This document shows, one piece after another, positions 33,517 to 44,255 of a stretch of DNA of 64,000 nt. Position numbers and translations under genes: made by a program. The DNA is from Heloderma charlesbogerti (lineage: Eukaryota; Chordata; Lepidosauria; Squamata; Helodermatidae), in contig JANEZZ010000400.1 of the NCBI GenBank assembly GCA_026122225.1, positions 1,054,001 through 1,118,000 of the forward strand, written 5' to 3'. How positions within the stretch are numbered: the stretch's first letter is position 1; each line of letters begins with the position of its first letter. The notes under the pieces are model-generated. The model was not told the origin of the DNA and did not search any database. It saw only the letters and a list, made by a program, of their open reading frames with translations.

Positions 33517-34312
33517 TACTGTAGTTTAAAGTTTAAATGGCAAGCTTTTTTACAAACAAAGGCACAATCCAGCACGATGTTCTGCTCTTCCATGGAGAGG
33601 AAAAGGAACTGTGCAATGCCCTGCAATACAAATGTAATGCGACTGCCCCATTAGTGTAAGCAAGGAACAACCTAGAGGCCACCACTGAAAGATGCCCTAA
33701 TGGAGATCTCTTGGATGTTCAAGAAATTGTTTTGATCATCAGTTTGCCCTTATCTCTTTGTTGCATCAGCCTAAGCTCTTGTAGGTATGTCAAGGCCTAG
33801 GATCAAGTTGCTGGATTTAAAAGTCCCATTCCAAAGAGAATATAATGCCTGTAATTGGAATTTTCTTATAAAGGTTGCAGCCTTACAGAGATGCATACTT
33901 ACCTTTATATTCCCTTTGAAGGTTGTAATATACTGTATATAAGGATAAATTGTTTAATTCTCCTTGATGTTACAAATAAATGCTGCCTGTCTGTCCATGG
34001 TGTTGTGCCTTATGGAAAGGAACAAATTATCTTATGAGAAGCAGTTAGGTGACGTGTTATCCCCAGTGTTTCATTTGTAGACCATTGTGGGCCCTTCTTA
34101 AAGTTCCAGAATGGTTGTTACGCAATGGATAACATTGCATAACAATGATTACTTTGTTCATGTTATGAACACGGATGCCCTTGGCACCTTATGTTAGTCT
34201 TTAAGGTGCCAAAGTCTTTTTGTTATTTTCAGTTATATAAAAAGATCTTTTAAAAATTGTTGGGGAATAGACCGGAGTATATTCCTTGTTCATCATACGT
34301 ATGCTCACAGTA
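33517..34312. other. Unassigned stretch
   Basis: A short piece at about 34191-34222 (TTAGTCTTTAAGGTGCCAAA) has the wording of a dispersed reptile repeat; too short to name. Nothing else. Confidence 0.35.
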
Positions 34313-34671
34313 AGAGCTTTTCTACACAAGGCTATTAGTCTGCTGTACCTCCTTTCAGTTTCGTTGCAGAATTGAGAACTGAGCACTACATGAAGAGCAT
34401 TTCCTTTCCTGCTTTTCTGGTACATAACTTCCAGGTGGCACAGTGGAATAACAGAAGAGCACAAATACGCAAGTAGAAATAGTATTTTCTTCTACTTTCT
34501 TCGAATAATACTGCGTTTTCCCTGCTCTAAAAAAAAACAAAACCTCACTGAAAGTGCTATTTAAAAACAGAAGAGAAACTGGAGGGTCATGGCATCATCT
34601 AAAGAACCTGTAAGCAGCCATGAGTAGGGAATGATGAGCACACAATAAATGCCTCATGTAGAAATGTTCTA
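34313..34671. mobile_element. ~360-bp MITE with TTTCTACACAAGGCT ends
   Basis: Left AGAGCTTTTCTACACAAGGC, right GCCTCATGTAGAAATGTTCT. Ends match those of 13993-14371. Interior AT-rich, non-coding. Confidence 0.7.
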
Positions 34672-35627
34672 AATCAGATGACCCTCATCAAATTCCATTT
34701 ACACAGACCAGGCTATGATTCAGTCTGTGCACCTAAGAGTGCTTTGGACTAGTTAATTGAACAGAAGCTATGGCAAGCCTCTTCTGAAAATGTATGGGGT
34801 TTGAAAAGTAGTGTATAATATGATGCAGGGAGGGGCGAGTCCACTATTCAAAGAAAAAAAACCTTAAAAAACCCCCTTCCCTTGGGCTTTCAAACTAGCT
34901 CTTTAGATCAGAGCCATTAATTTGAGTTTCCCTTTCAGTCCTGCATCATCATTCTACTATCTCCTTTTCATGGAATGAGAATATAGAGCTAGATGTTGTG
35001 GTGACATTTCCTTGCTTGGTTCTGTGGGCTTGGAGGAGAGTACACATTGGGTGAGGTAGCTTTCCAGCTTGGTTCCGTAAGGCCAAGAAGCAGCAGGAAG
35101 CAGAGTAGGTCTGAGAACCTTCTTTATTCATAAAAACTTCAAGATAGCCATGATAGTCCATGAGGAGGGGAAATCTAAAATCCACTGGTGGGCAATGCCT
35201 TTATTAGAATCAACCAAAATCCTACAAAAATATGCAGGCTTTCAAGTGCTTCAGAATTCTTGATCAGGCTAGGTACAAAAAACAGGGGATGGGGGAAGAA
35301 ACAGAAATGTCCAGAATTAGGCCAGATGTTGTGGTCATGAAATCTGCAGTTAGATTGACCCAGTTTCAAGATGGAGATTTGCAAGCTGAATGAATTAGTC
35401 ACTGGTAGGTGGTGCAATTATCAGATTACATCTAGCAATACATTCTGGGAAGGGGAAGCAATGGCTGATTTCTATTTCTGAAAATACAAAGGCCAGCTGT
35501 CAGATCTGTCTCTTGCCTTGGGTAAAACACACAGGTTTCTGAGTCAGCATAGAGCAGAAACTTTATTCATGAACAACAGATATAAAACAGTTTAGCAGTT
35601 GCTGTACACACATGGATTAACATGCTA
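34672..35627. other. Unassigned stretch
   Basis: 35190-35290 (minus: GCCTGATCAAGAATTCTGAA, then CTTGAAAGCCTGCATATTTT) may be part of a dispersed repeat; the family is not identified. No coding signal. Confidence 0.35.
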
Positions 35628-35741
35628 ACCCAACCTTCTCCAATCTGGTACCTTTCAGATATGTTGGACTACATGTCTGGCTGGGGCATGTTGGGAGTTG
35701 CGGTCCAACAAATCTGGCGAGCACCAGGTTGGGGAAGGCTG
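35628..35741. mobile_element. Palindromic MITE (CTCCAGATG family), diverged
   Basis: Left CCAACCTTCTCCAATCTGGT, right CACCAGGTTGGGGAAGGCTG; centre partly deleted (114 bp). Confidence 0.7.
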
Positions 35742-35850
35742 CACTAACCTTTTCCAGCTCGATCATGGGGAAAACTCACCCACCCAAGGAGAAAGGAAGC
35801 TGCTATTACAATCTACGCATATCCTTTGGTGACACGCAACATATACTAAA

Positions 35851-35890
35851 GATAGATATATATACACACATGTACATATACATATATATT
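35851..35890. repeat. (AT/AC)n low-complexity run
   Basis: Alternating ATATAC units. Confidence 0.85.
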
Positions 35891-36940
35891 GGCCATCAAC
35901 ATTTTGATTGAAAATTAGACTTCTAAACCAAACCAAACAAAAGGAAAAAATGAATAGATAGCCTTGTCACTACACATGACAGAGTAGAAAATGTTTCTTT
36001 GTTCATCTTCCTGCCACTACAAGATGTTTTCTGCACATTAATACACCCACTGCTGCGGGTCCTAAGAATAATTGGGTATACAAGTAAGTTAAAGTTAAGG
36101 ATTCTATTGCATGAGGAAACTATTGATAAATTATATTACTACCAAGCAGAATAGCTCTAACTCTGTACTGTTCCTTAAAAAAAAAATCCTATAGGTTACA
36201 TTATCTTTTCCTCTTTCTTATATTCTTGGTTGGCTACATGAGCATCACACAGGTTTAAAATGCCTCTGCAGAAAAGGTCACTCTTTTTTTCCTTTCAGAA
36301 CATTTCTTTGCTGTTTTTGTTCCCAGAGGAAAACCTAGAATCAACAATCAATAAGAGAACATCACATAACACTTTGACTTACCTTTGAGGAATATCCATT
36401 AGGTCAACACATTTTGTCAGCTGAGAATGATTTTTACAGCCAATCATTTTAGATATAATGGCATTTTCTAATCATTGGAATGAAAATTTCTTTAAATGAC
36501 TCTAAGACAGCTCAGTCATTTATTCACATTCATCTTCTAGGGTCCCTTAAAAAGGTAGTGAAAGGACTTCATTGTGATAAATTCTCTTTTTCTTCCTTAA
36601 TGCTGGTTTTTTTTATAGACCAAAGTGTTCCCTTGTTATAACTCTGCCTCCAAAATGGATAGAAACTAGGAATCCTGAAGTATCTAATAAGTATCCATTC
36701 TAGCATATAACATCTAGGACAGCAAGGCAATCATCTTTGTTCTGCAACCTGTGAATTCAAAAATGGAAATCACATAATATAACACATTCATTTTACTATG
36801 ATGATAAGGTAGTATTTTTGTACCCCCTTCTCTATCTCTTCCTCCACTCCACCAGATATTTGGGATGTTTCCATTTATGTTTGAGCAAGGGTGGAGAGGT
36901 ATTTTTGAAGATACTCACAACATGTATGAAAAGGGACAAT
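35891..36940. other. Unassigned AT-rich stretch
   Basis: No repeat recognised. 36395-36540 is a repeat-free AT-rich block with ATCATT/TTAAAT motifs, a candidate conserved non-coding element by appearance only. Confidence 0.35.
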
Positions 36941-37072
36941 GGGTTGGATCCAGACTTAGTCATAGTTAGAGAAGACCCACTGAAATCAGTGGACTTAAGT
37001 TACTCATGGCTAACCTAAACCCCACTGATTTCAATGGTCTGCTCTAACTATGACTAAGTCTGGATCCAGCCC
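36941..37072. mobile_element. Palindromic MITE (GTTGGATCCAG family), well preserved
   Basis: Left GGGTTGGATCCAGACTTAGT, right ACTAAGTCTGGATCCAGCCC: perfect or near-perfect 20-bp terminal arms; inner arms CCACTGAAATCAGTGG and CCACTGATTTCAATGG. 132 bp. Confidence 0.9.
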
Positions 37073-37606
37073 AAAGTCATCAAGGACATGACAGTTATTA
37101 GAATAAGATGACATTGTTAACACAACAGTTACCATTTTCCATCATAGTTTTACATTCTTGAACTCTTAGATGTATGTTGTAGCACCTAACTTGAAGCACA
37201 AGGTTCTACTATTGACACAGTGATTTTATTTTTCCTATTTTTTCATGTTGTCTTCCCTATATCTCCTTACATCTACATATATTTCCCTTAAATAGTTAAG
37301 CTTATATCTTACTTCTAATGTCTTATCACTTTTATTTATTTCTCTTATTTCTTAAATCCACCTTTACTTGATTTTTTGGCAATAAAAGATTGTACTTTCT
37401 ATAACTTCTCTTTCTGTTCCTAGTAGATAACCTTTTAGATCTCAGGCGTCACAGTGTACTCTTGTTTTCTTTTGCAATGTAACAAGTGTGGTGTGAAAAG
37501 AAATAGAATGCAAAGTTTGACTCTGAATACAAGTCTGAACTGTAAACATCCTGAAATGTATTTTGTAACCCAAAACATTTAGGTGTTCATTGAGAACATC
37601 ATGAAA
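37073..37606. other. Unassigned AT-rich stretch
   Basis: No recognised feature. Confidence 0.4.
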
Positions 37607-38724
37607 TGTGAAAAGGTTAACTTTTAACCATTCCATGTCATGTGCATAGGAAGTATTCTAGCCCAGGTCAGGAAGGGGAGGTGTGAATGGAGAATGAATG
37701 GCATCATTGTAGGAAGGCCACACAGGGGTGCTTTGGTATGTGCTGAAGATTGCCAAATTATCAGTTTCAGAAGATGGAAATAGGCCAATAAAAGAGGAGG
37801 ACGGCACGTCATGACCACAGAAACAACCTTGAGAAATATTGGGGAGTCGGAAGGAGATGTCCATCTGTCAGTAACAATGCCAATCCTGGAATTTAGGACA
37901 TGGTGTATTATCAACAGAGAACATACTGAACCCCTCTTTGATCTGATGAGCCCCAAGGAGAGAAAAGAGTATAAAACCCCTGAATCTGCAAGTGTTTAGG
38001 AGGGGTGTGGTTGCATCTGGATCATTTGTATGTGCACATACCAACAGTGCCCTCGATCCATGGGACACGTATTAAGTGCTCTGGCCAAATACTTGATAGC
38101 GTTGTGGCGAGTATGTGTTGGGTAAAATTCAGGGAAAGGATTTTACTGTCCAGGGCTCAGATAAGGTATAGTTATCTTTGTTCTATCATACTTAACCATC
38201 TGGGTTTGGGATATAAGACAGCAGGCTTAGGGTTGGGCCTGGCTGACACTGTATCACCGTTGTCTCAGCGGGCCATTTGTGGTGTGGACTGATCTGGAAC
38301 TGAGCAACAAACAGGGACTAACTGTATATTAGTCATTTAATGCACCACATTTGGGTAACTGAGTTCCTACCTAAGAGGCGTGCAACCTCTTCAGCCTCAG
38401 AGAAGGATGCAACTTCTTGAGGATTGTTAGTTTGGGGCTCTTATCTAAGACACGTGCAATCTCTTGAGCTTCAGAAAGCCTGAAACTCTTTGAGATTTCT
38501 TTGTAACTAAGTTTGTACCTGAGAGGCATGTAACCTCGTCAGCCTCAGAGAGCATGCAACTCTCTGAGGAGGCTTTACTTCTGCTTATTTCTTTTATCTC
38601 AATAAATCTCCTTTTCTTTCATTTACACTGGTTGTGTGCATGTTCTTCTCCACCTCATAAGATCCCAAACCTCTCAGCCTGATCAACTGAGTGGTCCTGG
38701 GTAAATTGAAATCTATATTTCACA
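37607..38724 (+). mobile_element. Putative solo LTR (endogenous-retrovirus-like)
   Basis: Termini TGTGAAA (37607) and TTTCACA (38724) are inverted. A TATA-like box AGTATAAAACCCC lies at about 37968, and AATAAATCTCCTTTTC, a poly-A signal in a setting typical of retroviral R regions, at about 38612. About 640 bp separate the two. No target-site duplication, primer-binding site or coding sequence was seen, so the class and exact limits are uncertain; another type of promoter-bearing repeat is possible. Confidence 0.45.
38365..38592 (+). repeat. Three degenerate ~75-80-bp tandem units
   Basis: Units begin ACCTAAGAGGCGTGCAACCT (about 38370), ATCTAAGACACGTGCAATCT (about 38449) and ACCTGAGAGGCATGTAACCT (about 38518). 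Each contains a GAG..GCAAC..CTC pattern that can fold. They lie between the TATA-like box and the poly-A signal of the putative LTR. Confidence 0.75.
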
Positions 38725-39690
38725 CTATCTGAAATTAATCTTAGAGTGACCCAGAATGTTCTAGCAAATGCATGAAATACGCAACATTACACATGATTTT
38801 CTGCCTTAAGTATTGCACTAACGGTGATGTATAATTTCTTTAAGAAGTGACACAGGACACAAACTTGTCTAAATTCAATATATTCTACCCTGATAGCCCT
38901 TCCTTCTAATTGCAGATGTATGAAGGTTGGTTGTTAATATTTAGTGGAGAACTTTGCACATGATCAGAGGGTATCTTTTCGTCATTATCACTTTGTTGAA
39001 AATCAGTCCCAGTCAGACTGAACCCTGGCTGAAAATAAGCATAGTATGTAAGTATAGTAAGCTCACAGCATCAGATTCAAGATGGGGTGGAGGTGGGAGA
39101 AAGAGAGAGACTGTGTTAGTGTCAAGGACAAAAAAAAAAAGATGTCTTACTTTTGATTTCAGCCTTTAAAGATGGGCAGAATTGTATTTTGTGTATTGCA
39201 CCTTGTGGAATTAGAGCAAACGTAAAGAAAACTGGCCCAACATCTGTCTTGCTTCAAGTAGATTGTCAATGAGGAGATGGGGGGAAAAGGCAACTTGGCA
39301 AGGGATGTTTTAAACCCTCAAGATAAACTGTCGCTTAGAACCTTGACAGACAAGCACTTGACATGCGGCGGCTCTCCGGAGGCCCTCACCTCCACGCTTG
39401 GCAAGCTGATCACGGCTGCTGAGCAGTGACGCCACCGTTGCTTGCCTGACCTGACATAATGGGCAGCTATTTACTGCAAACAAGGTAGACCGAAGAACAT
39501 AGACATAAACGATGCTCTGGTGTAAGAAGAAATCCACCAGGGCCCTGGCAAGCCACTCAATCTGCAAAGCTCCCCCACCCCTGGCTGCTGCCTCCGATGC
39601 CTTTCGTGGGGCTGTTTATATTATTCCCTTAAGACAGTGACCAAAGCCTGGCATGGAGCAAACTCTTCAGTTCAATAGAGTGATTAAAGA
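38725..39690. other. Unassigned stretch
   Basis: 39340-39620 is more GC- and CpG-rich, free of recognisable repeats, and may be functional non-coding sequence; no frame has a domain. Confidence 0.35.
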
Positions 39691-39691
39691 A

Positions 39692-39695
<4 letters not shown>

Positions 39696-39722
<27 letters not shown>

Positions 39723-39751
39723 CACACGCGCACACACACACACACAATGGA

Positions 39752-39806
<55 letters not shown>
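39696..39806. repeat. Compound microsatellite (TG)n-(CA)n-(TCTG)n-(TATC)n
   Basis: (TG)n 39696-39722, (CA)n 39724-39746, (TCTG)n 39752-39770, (TATC)n 39768-39806. The TG and CA runs are complementary and can pair. Confidence 0.95.
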
Positions 39807-40340
39807 CCGTTCTTAAGTCTAGATAACCACAGCATCAAACTTGGGCTTCAGAGCTCATTTTTCCCATCTATTACTGTGCAAAGTAAAACCACTGTTCCCA
39901 GGATTGCCCGGGAGTGTGTTGTCAGTCTCGCAATGAGATGTAATCACAATCAAGCTTGTTCTGAGAAGAGAAGGTGTCAAGAGCTGTTGTGGTGGGTCAC
40001 ACAACCATTGGTTTCTATAAAGTATATGAAGCTGGTGCCACTAGCACCAAATAGCCTTGAAGGGTGCATCGTTCAGTAAGTTGAGCTAGTTTCCATTTAG
40101 CAATGTGTATGTATGGAGATGAGGGAACATGTGATATTTACATCTGGGTGTAGAGCAGTGGTAAATTTGGAAGTGCAGGCACTCATCACGCCAGTCCCCG
40201 TAGCCATGCCCCCAAGGAGAGGCCAAAAATACAGGCCAGCTGTGTTGATCCATATCAACAAATGAATTCTAGCAACTTTCTCTACCAGGAGCAGATCTTT
40301 CATAATATTATTAGGTCTTAATTGCTCATTCAAAACCAGG
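39807..40340. other. Unassigned stretch
   Basis: No recognised feature. Confidence 0.4.
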
Positions 40341-40344
40341 CCAC

Positions 40345-40495
40345 CACTTTGGTTTTATGTGGCACTTTAAACTTTTAAAGGTTTTATATCATGTTTTGTC
40401 AAGTTTTGTTTTATGGTTTTAATTGTGAACTGCCCAGAGAGCCTTGGGTACTGGGCACTATAAAAATGTAATAAATAAAAATAACATAAAATAAA
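40345..40495 (+). mobile_element. LINE 3' end (L2-like), AATAAA tail
   Basis: GTTTTAATTGTGAACTGCCC then AGAGAGCCTTGGGTACTGGG and CACTATAAAAATGTAATAAA followed by (AATAA) repeats. The same tail type, diverged, is at 63560-63620, and its antisense wording (CTGCCCAATAGTCAAAG) at 42605. Confidence 0.65.
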
Positions 40496-40985
40496 AATAC
40501 TTTGCATTAGCACATGGATAGCTCATGACTATATATTATTGCTGAGAAAATTCATCCCCCACACCACCAGCTACTGTGAGGATTGTAGCTAACCTCAGAG
40601 GGAACAGGGAATTCGGGGGGGGGGGGGGGGAGATGACATCAGCATCCCGTCTAAGCAAAAAGTGCTGACACAATGTCCTTGCTATGTCTAGAGGGGAAAT
40701 TGTATGCCATCACGCACATAGGAAAAATATGTGCGCTTGTAGAAAAGTACATACTCAATTTTTCCCCCCACACAGCTATGTGCACATCTTTCATAAATAA
40801 TTAGGGTAGGAGGTGAGAAGGAGCTGTATGAGCTGAAGGATAGATAATATAAAGCCACCCAGAATCTGGCCCACCAAACCTTTCACACTAAACACACACT
40901 ACCATGGTTTGGTAGAAAAAGATTTTCCAAGGGAAAATCCTTGATAGGCCAAAAATGGCTTGCAGGTTGCTACTGTTAAGGGATG
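40496..40985. other. Unassigned stretch with G run
   Basis: G homopolymer of about 17 at 40616-40631. Otherwise nothing recognised. Confidence 0.4.
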
Positions 40986-40989
40986 GGGT

Positions 40990-41137
40990 ATCTCCAGCAA
41001 AGTGATTCCCGCACATTGGGGGAAGATTTGGAGGGTGTGTGTGGGGGGGGGGGCTGCAGTAGGGAAGAGAGGACACAGAGGTCCTGTTCTGCCAGTGGTC
41101 CTTTCACTGGTGGAAGAACGTTTCTGGATCCAACCCA
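40990..41137. mobile_element. MITE fragment ending CTGGATCCAACCC
   Basis: TTTGGAGGGTGTGTGTGG...CTGTTCTGCCAGTGG, ending TTTCTGGATCCAACCC. The TGGAGGGTGTGTGTG to TTCTGCCAG part recurs at 63650-63720. CCAGTGGTCCTTTCACTGG is an internal hairpin. Confidence 0.5.
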
Positions 41138-41930
41138 ACAACAATATTAATGAATCCAGTTCACAGTATTAAGTGGTTACAAAAATTCTTGATTATTCTC
41201 ATTTCTATAATATTTCACAGAATACAATGTGACTTACAAGGTCTGCATTAATTCTGGGATAAAATTATTCTGTATTAGGGCTTCAGCATGGTTAAGCTGA
41301 TATAATAGGAGTGTGAAATCCACTTTGGATGAAGCCTGAAGAGCAAACTAAAGCGGCCTGCTTCAGAGGTATTTAGACTTTGTTCAAGGCAAAGCGGGTC
41401 TTCTTTGAAGCAGTTGGAAGTGGGCTGTTCTTGAAGCTGTGGAGCCATTTCAAAGGGACACAGACAGTTAGTTGAGAATTTGATATAACCCCCACCCAAC
41501 TCTCAATAAAAGGAAAATGGGGGTGAAGGGAGAAGGGAGAGGAGAGAGTGTAGTTATATGACTGACAGGCAGCTTAGCATTCAGCCAAGAAATGACTTCA
41601 TCTGGGATCTCCTTCCTACTGCCAAACATATGTAGAATGAGCATATCAGAAGCTGCTCATGTGTTCTCACTGTGTTTTGTGACCATTTTCCTGTGGCAGC
41701 AGAAACAGCAGCAGTGGTAAGGGCTTCCAAGAATGACTTGAGAGCCAATACTAGCTGGGAAATGCCTGTACCCACTGCTGCCTGTTCAGTGGGTGGCTGC
41801 TGCTGACACCAACTCCCCAGCCAGGTAGGTGGAGTTCCATCAAGTCCCCACAACCTGAGTCTAGCTCCCCCAGCACTTTCCCCTGGGCTGCCCATGCAGG
41901 GTAGCCAGAGCACTCCCTTCCTGTTAAAAG
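41138..41930. other. Unassigned stretch
   Basis: No recognised feature. Confidence 0.4.
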
Positions 41931-41933
41931 TGC

Positions 41934-41964
41934 TGCCTGCCTGCCTGCCTGCCTGCTTGCCTGC
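41934..41964. repeat. (CTGC)n microsatellite
   Basis: About seven CTGC units, one with a substitution. Confidence 0.9.
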
Positions 41965-42345
41965 AACTCATAATACAGGACCATACAAACGCTCCAGGTG
42001 GTCAGGGAAAGTAGCAGGGGTGGGGTGGGGTGGGAGAGCAGAAACACTGGTCTGCTTCTGCTGACTCCTCTCCCACTGCCTAACATGAAGGTCCATGATC
42101 AGCCAGGTTTCCCAACAAAGAGCAAGAAGGACACCCCCTCTCGGACTGAAGGAATATATGGAGAGGAGGTGCTCTGAGGGCTTTACAAGCAAGGAGAGTA
42201 TTAGATGCACAACTGCTCTTGGTGTAAATCCATGTTCTTTTCTTAATAAAGTGTTGTCCATCTACTCCACCAAGGTTAAAGCTCTTTCTGTGATGCCAGT
42301 TTTGATGCCAATGGAGCAGAAGACAGTTTTTCATTCATTCTAACT
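41965..42345. other. Unassigned stretch
   Basis: GGGTGGGGTGGGGTGGG at about 42018-42034 is a local G-rich motif. No family recognised. Confidence 0.35.
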
Positions 42346-43175
42346 CACGAATCCCTGCACCTACCCTTCAGAAATTTTGCAGGGAACCTACCAAGAGGTA
42401 CGTTGTGTTTGTGCAAAGTGCTCACAAACCAACAGCGGGGGAAGCTTATCCTTGTCAAAAACGAACAAACTTTAAAGGTTCCTCTTGCACAAAAACCACT
42501 GCACCTATTTGTCTGAAATTTGGCAGGGTTCATTCCCTCAGAAGGGGCTATTATGCGTGCAAAGTTCATCCAATTACATCAAGAAATTATTTATTTATTT
42601 TAAACTGCCCAATAGTCAAAGTTCTCTGAGCAGTGTACGATAAGTTAAAAACATAAAATACAAACACTAAAACAAGGAATAAAAACAGTGCAGAATCAAA
42701 CCAAGATAAAACCAGCAGCAAAGAATAAAACTTTTCCAGCATATAAAACCAAATTAAAACCAGCAGCAGAATAAAGTAGTAAAAGGACTAAAAACAATTC
42801 TTAAAATGCCTGGGAGAATAAAAAGATCTTTACCTGGCACCAAAAAGACCATAGTGTAGGCACAAGGCAAGCCTGTCTGGGGAGAGCATTTCACAAATGG
42901 GGTGCCACTGCTGAGAAGGCCAGCTCTCTTATTGCCAATGCCACGTGCCTTGTCTCATTTGGCCAGGCCACCTGGAGGAGGGCTTCAGATGATGGTCTTA
43001 ATGTCTGGATAGGTAAAATAAAAAACATTATAGAACAATGCTCAAATTTTAGTGGTGCCTAGCACAGAAATCCCTACACCTATCTGTTTCAAATTTGGCA
43101 GGTTTCATCCCCTTAGAAGGAGCTACTATGCCTGCAAACTTCTGTCAAGAAGTTAAAATGTTATAGCCATTTATT
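42346..43175. mobile_element. Unclassified element with ~150-bp internal units, split by an L2-like insertion
   Basis: Units with the wording CCTGCACCTA..CTT/GAAAT(T)TTGCAGG(G).. recur at about 42352, 42498 (CACTGCACCTATTTGTCTGA) and 43070 (CCCTACACCTATCTGTTTCA). Units two and three share TTTGGCAGG and the ATTATGC or CTATGC..TGCAAA blocks. The third lies beyond the insertion at 42590-43020. A related phrase (AGACACCTGAAACTCAGCAT) occurs at 50878. Family unknown. Confidence 0.5.
42590..43020 (-). mobile_element. L2-like LINE 3' segment
   Basis: 3' end at left (TTATTTATTTTAAACTGCCC), an A-rich 3' UTR with repeated AAAACCAGCAGCA blocks, then decayed coding sequence up to GCCACCTGGAGGAGGGCTTC. 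Order and wording agree with 90-640 and, at the tail, with 40345-40495. Confidence 0.7.
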
Positions 43176-43905
43176 GACAAGTTTCAGATTTTCCAAAGTG
43201 AGGCTTTGAAGTTGGGGTGAAGCAACCAGGCACTGTGAAGCACTAAAATGAAACAACCCAGTATCCAAAGCACCAAGCCAGGTTCCAAAGTGTATTTTTT
43301 CTGTGTGCATGTGCATCCCTATTACTAAATAAGATCTTGTTAGGTAATTATTATTTTTTTTACTTCACTCTGAATTATTCCTAAAGGGTTCTGATGGAGC
43401 TATGTCTGCAGAACAAATCATATTAATAGTATATAATTCTGCAACCACAAATGAGATAGCAAAGTCCATGTGTGTGGAGAGTATAAATGACACTGGATTA
43501 GTTCTATTAATGCGTTGAGTGAAATATTTTAAAGTTACTGAGGTGGTCTGGGGTAACTGGGATTATCTAAGGCCCCATAAAATAACAGACATACTAATCT
43601 GATTCTTAATATAAACCTAATCGGCCATTAAAAAATGTTTTTGCACATCACACTCTCCGTTACCCTTATAAAGGAAATCATGTCAAATGTTCATTCTGAA
43701 ACCCTAATCTGCGTCGAGACCACTTTTGACTTGTTAAAGGCCCATTACATTTTCTTCAGTGTTGCTGGGATTCTGGTGAGCTGCAGGATCACCATGGATA
43801 CATGGAGAGTGCCAGCAAGTCACATACCAATATCTTTCAGAAGACTATGGATCCTGCCAGTTAACTCAATAGAAAATTGTAATGGTTAAGCTTAACATAA
43901 CAGCA
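43176..43905. other. Unassigned stretch
   Basis: No recognised feature. Confidence 0.4.
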
Positions 43906-43909
43906 CTGG

Positions 43910-44130
43910 GTTGTATCCAACTGTGTCTATCCAGCAGCAGAACAGACACTGCTGGTGGCATGTATTCCCTCTGCCCCCTGTAACTCTGAATGTGCCCCTC
44001 AAATCTGCCCCACAGGGTTGATGGACACTTCTGAGTAGACGAAGGGTGTTCGCTGGTGCAGGAAGGAGGAAAGGAAGGGGAAGTCCTGTTGCATGAGCAG
44101 AACTCTACTCATGTGAGCTTGGATGTAACA
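43910..44130. mobile_element. MITE-like fragment (tentative)
   Basis: Starts GGGTTGTATCCAACTGTGTC and ends GAGCTTGGATGTAACACAA; the ends are imperfect inverted repeats (TTGTATCCAA against TTGGATGTAAC). GC-rich inside, like 20590-20825. Confidence 0.4.
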
Positions 44131-44255
44131 CAATATTTTTTAAATGCCCATCTTTGCATCAATTTTCCCTCTGTACTATTCTTTCTAAGTTCACACATTT
44201 CAGGATTGTCCTGAAAATGCTTTCCTAATAGGATGCATTTTTTCTTTCTTTTTAC

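Noticed and set aside
38954..39169. Small frame with basic C-terminus
   Set aside because: Random-length frame, no family features or supporting context.
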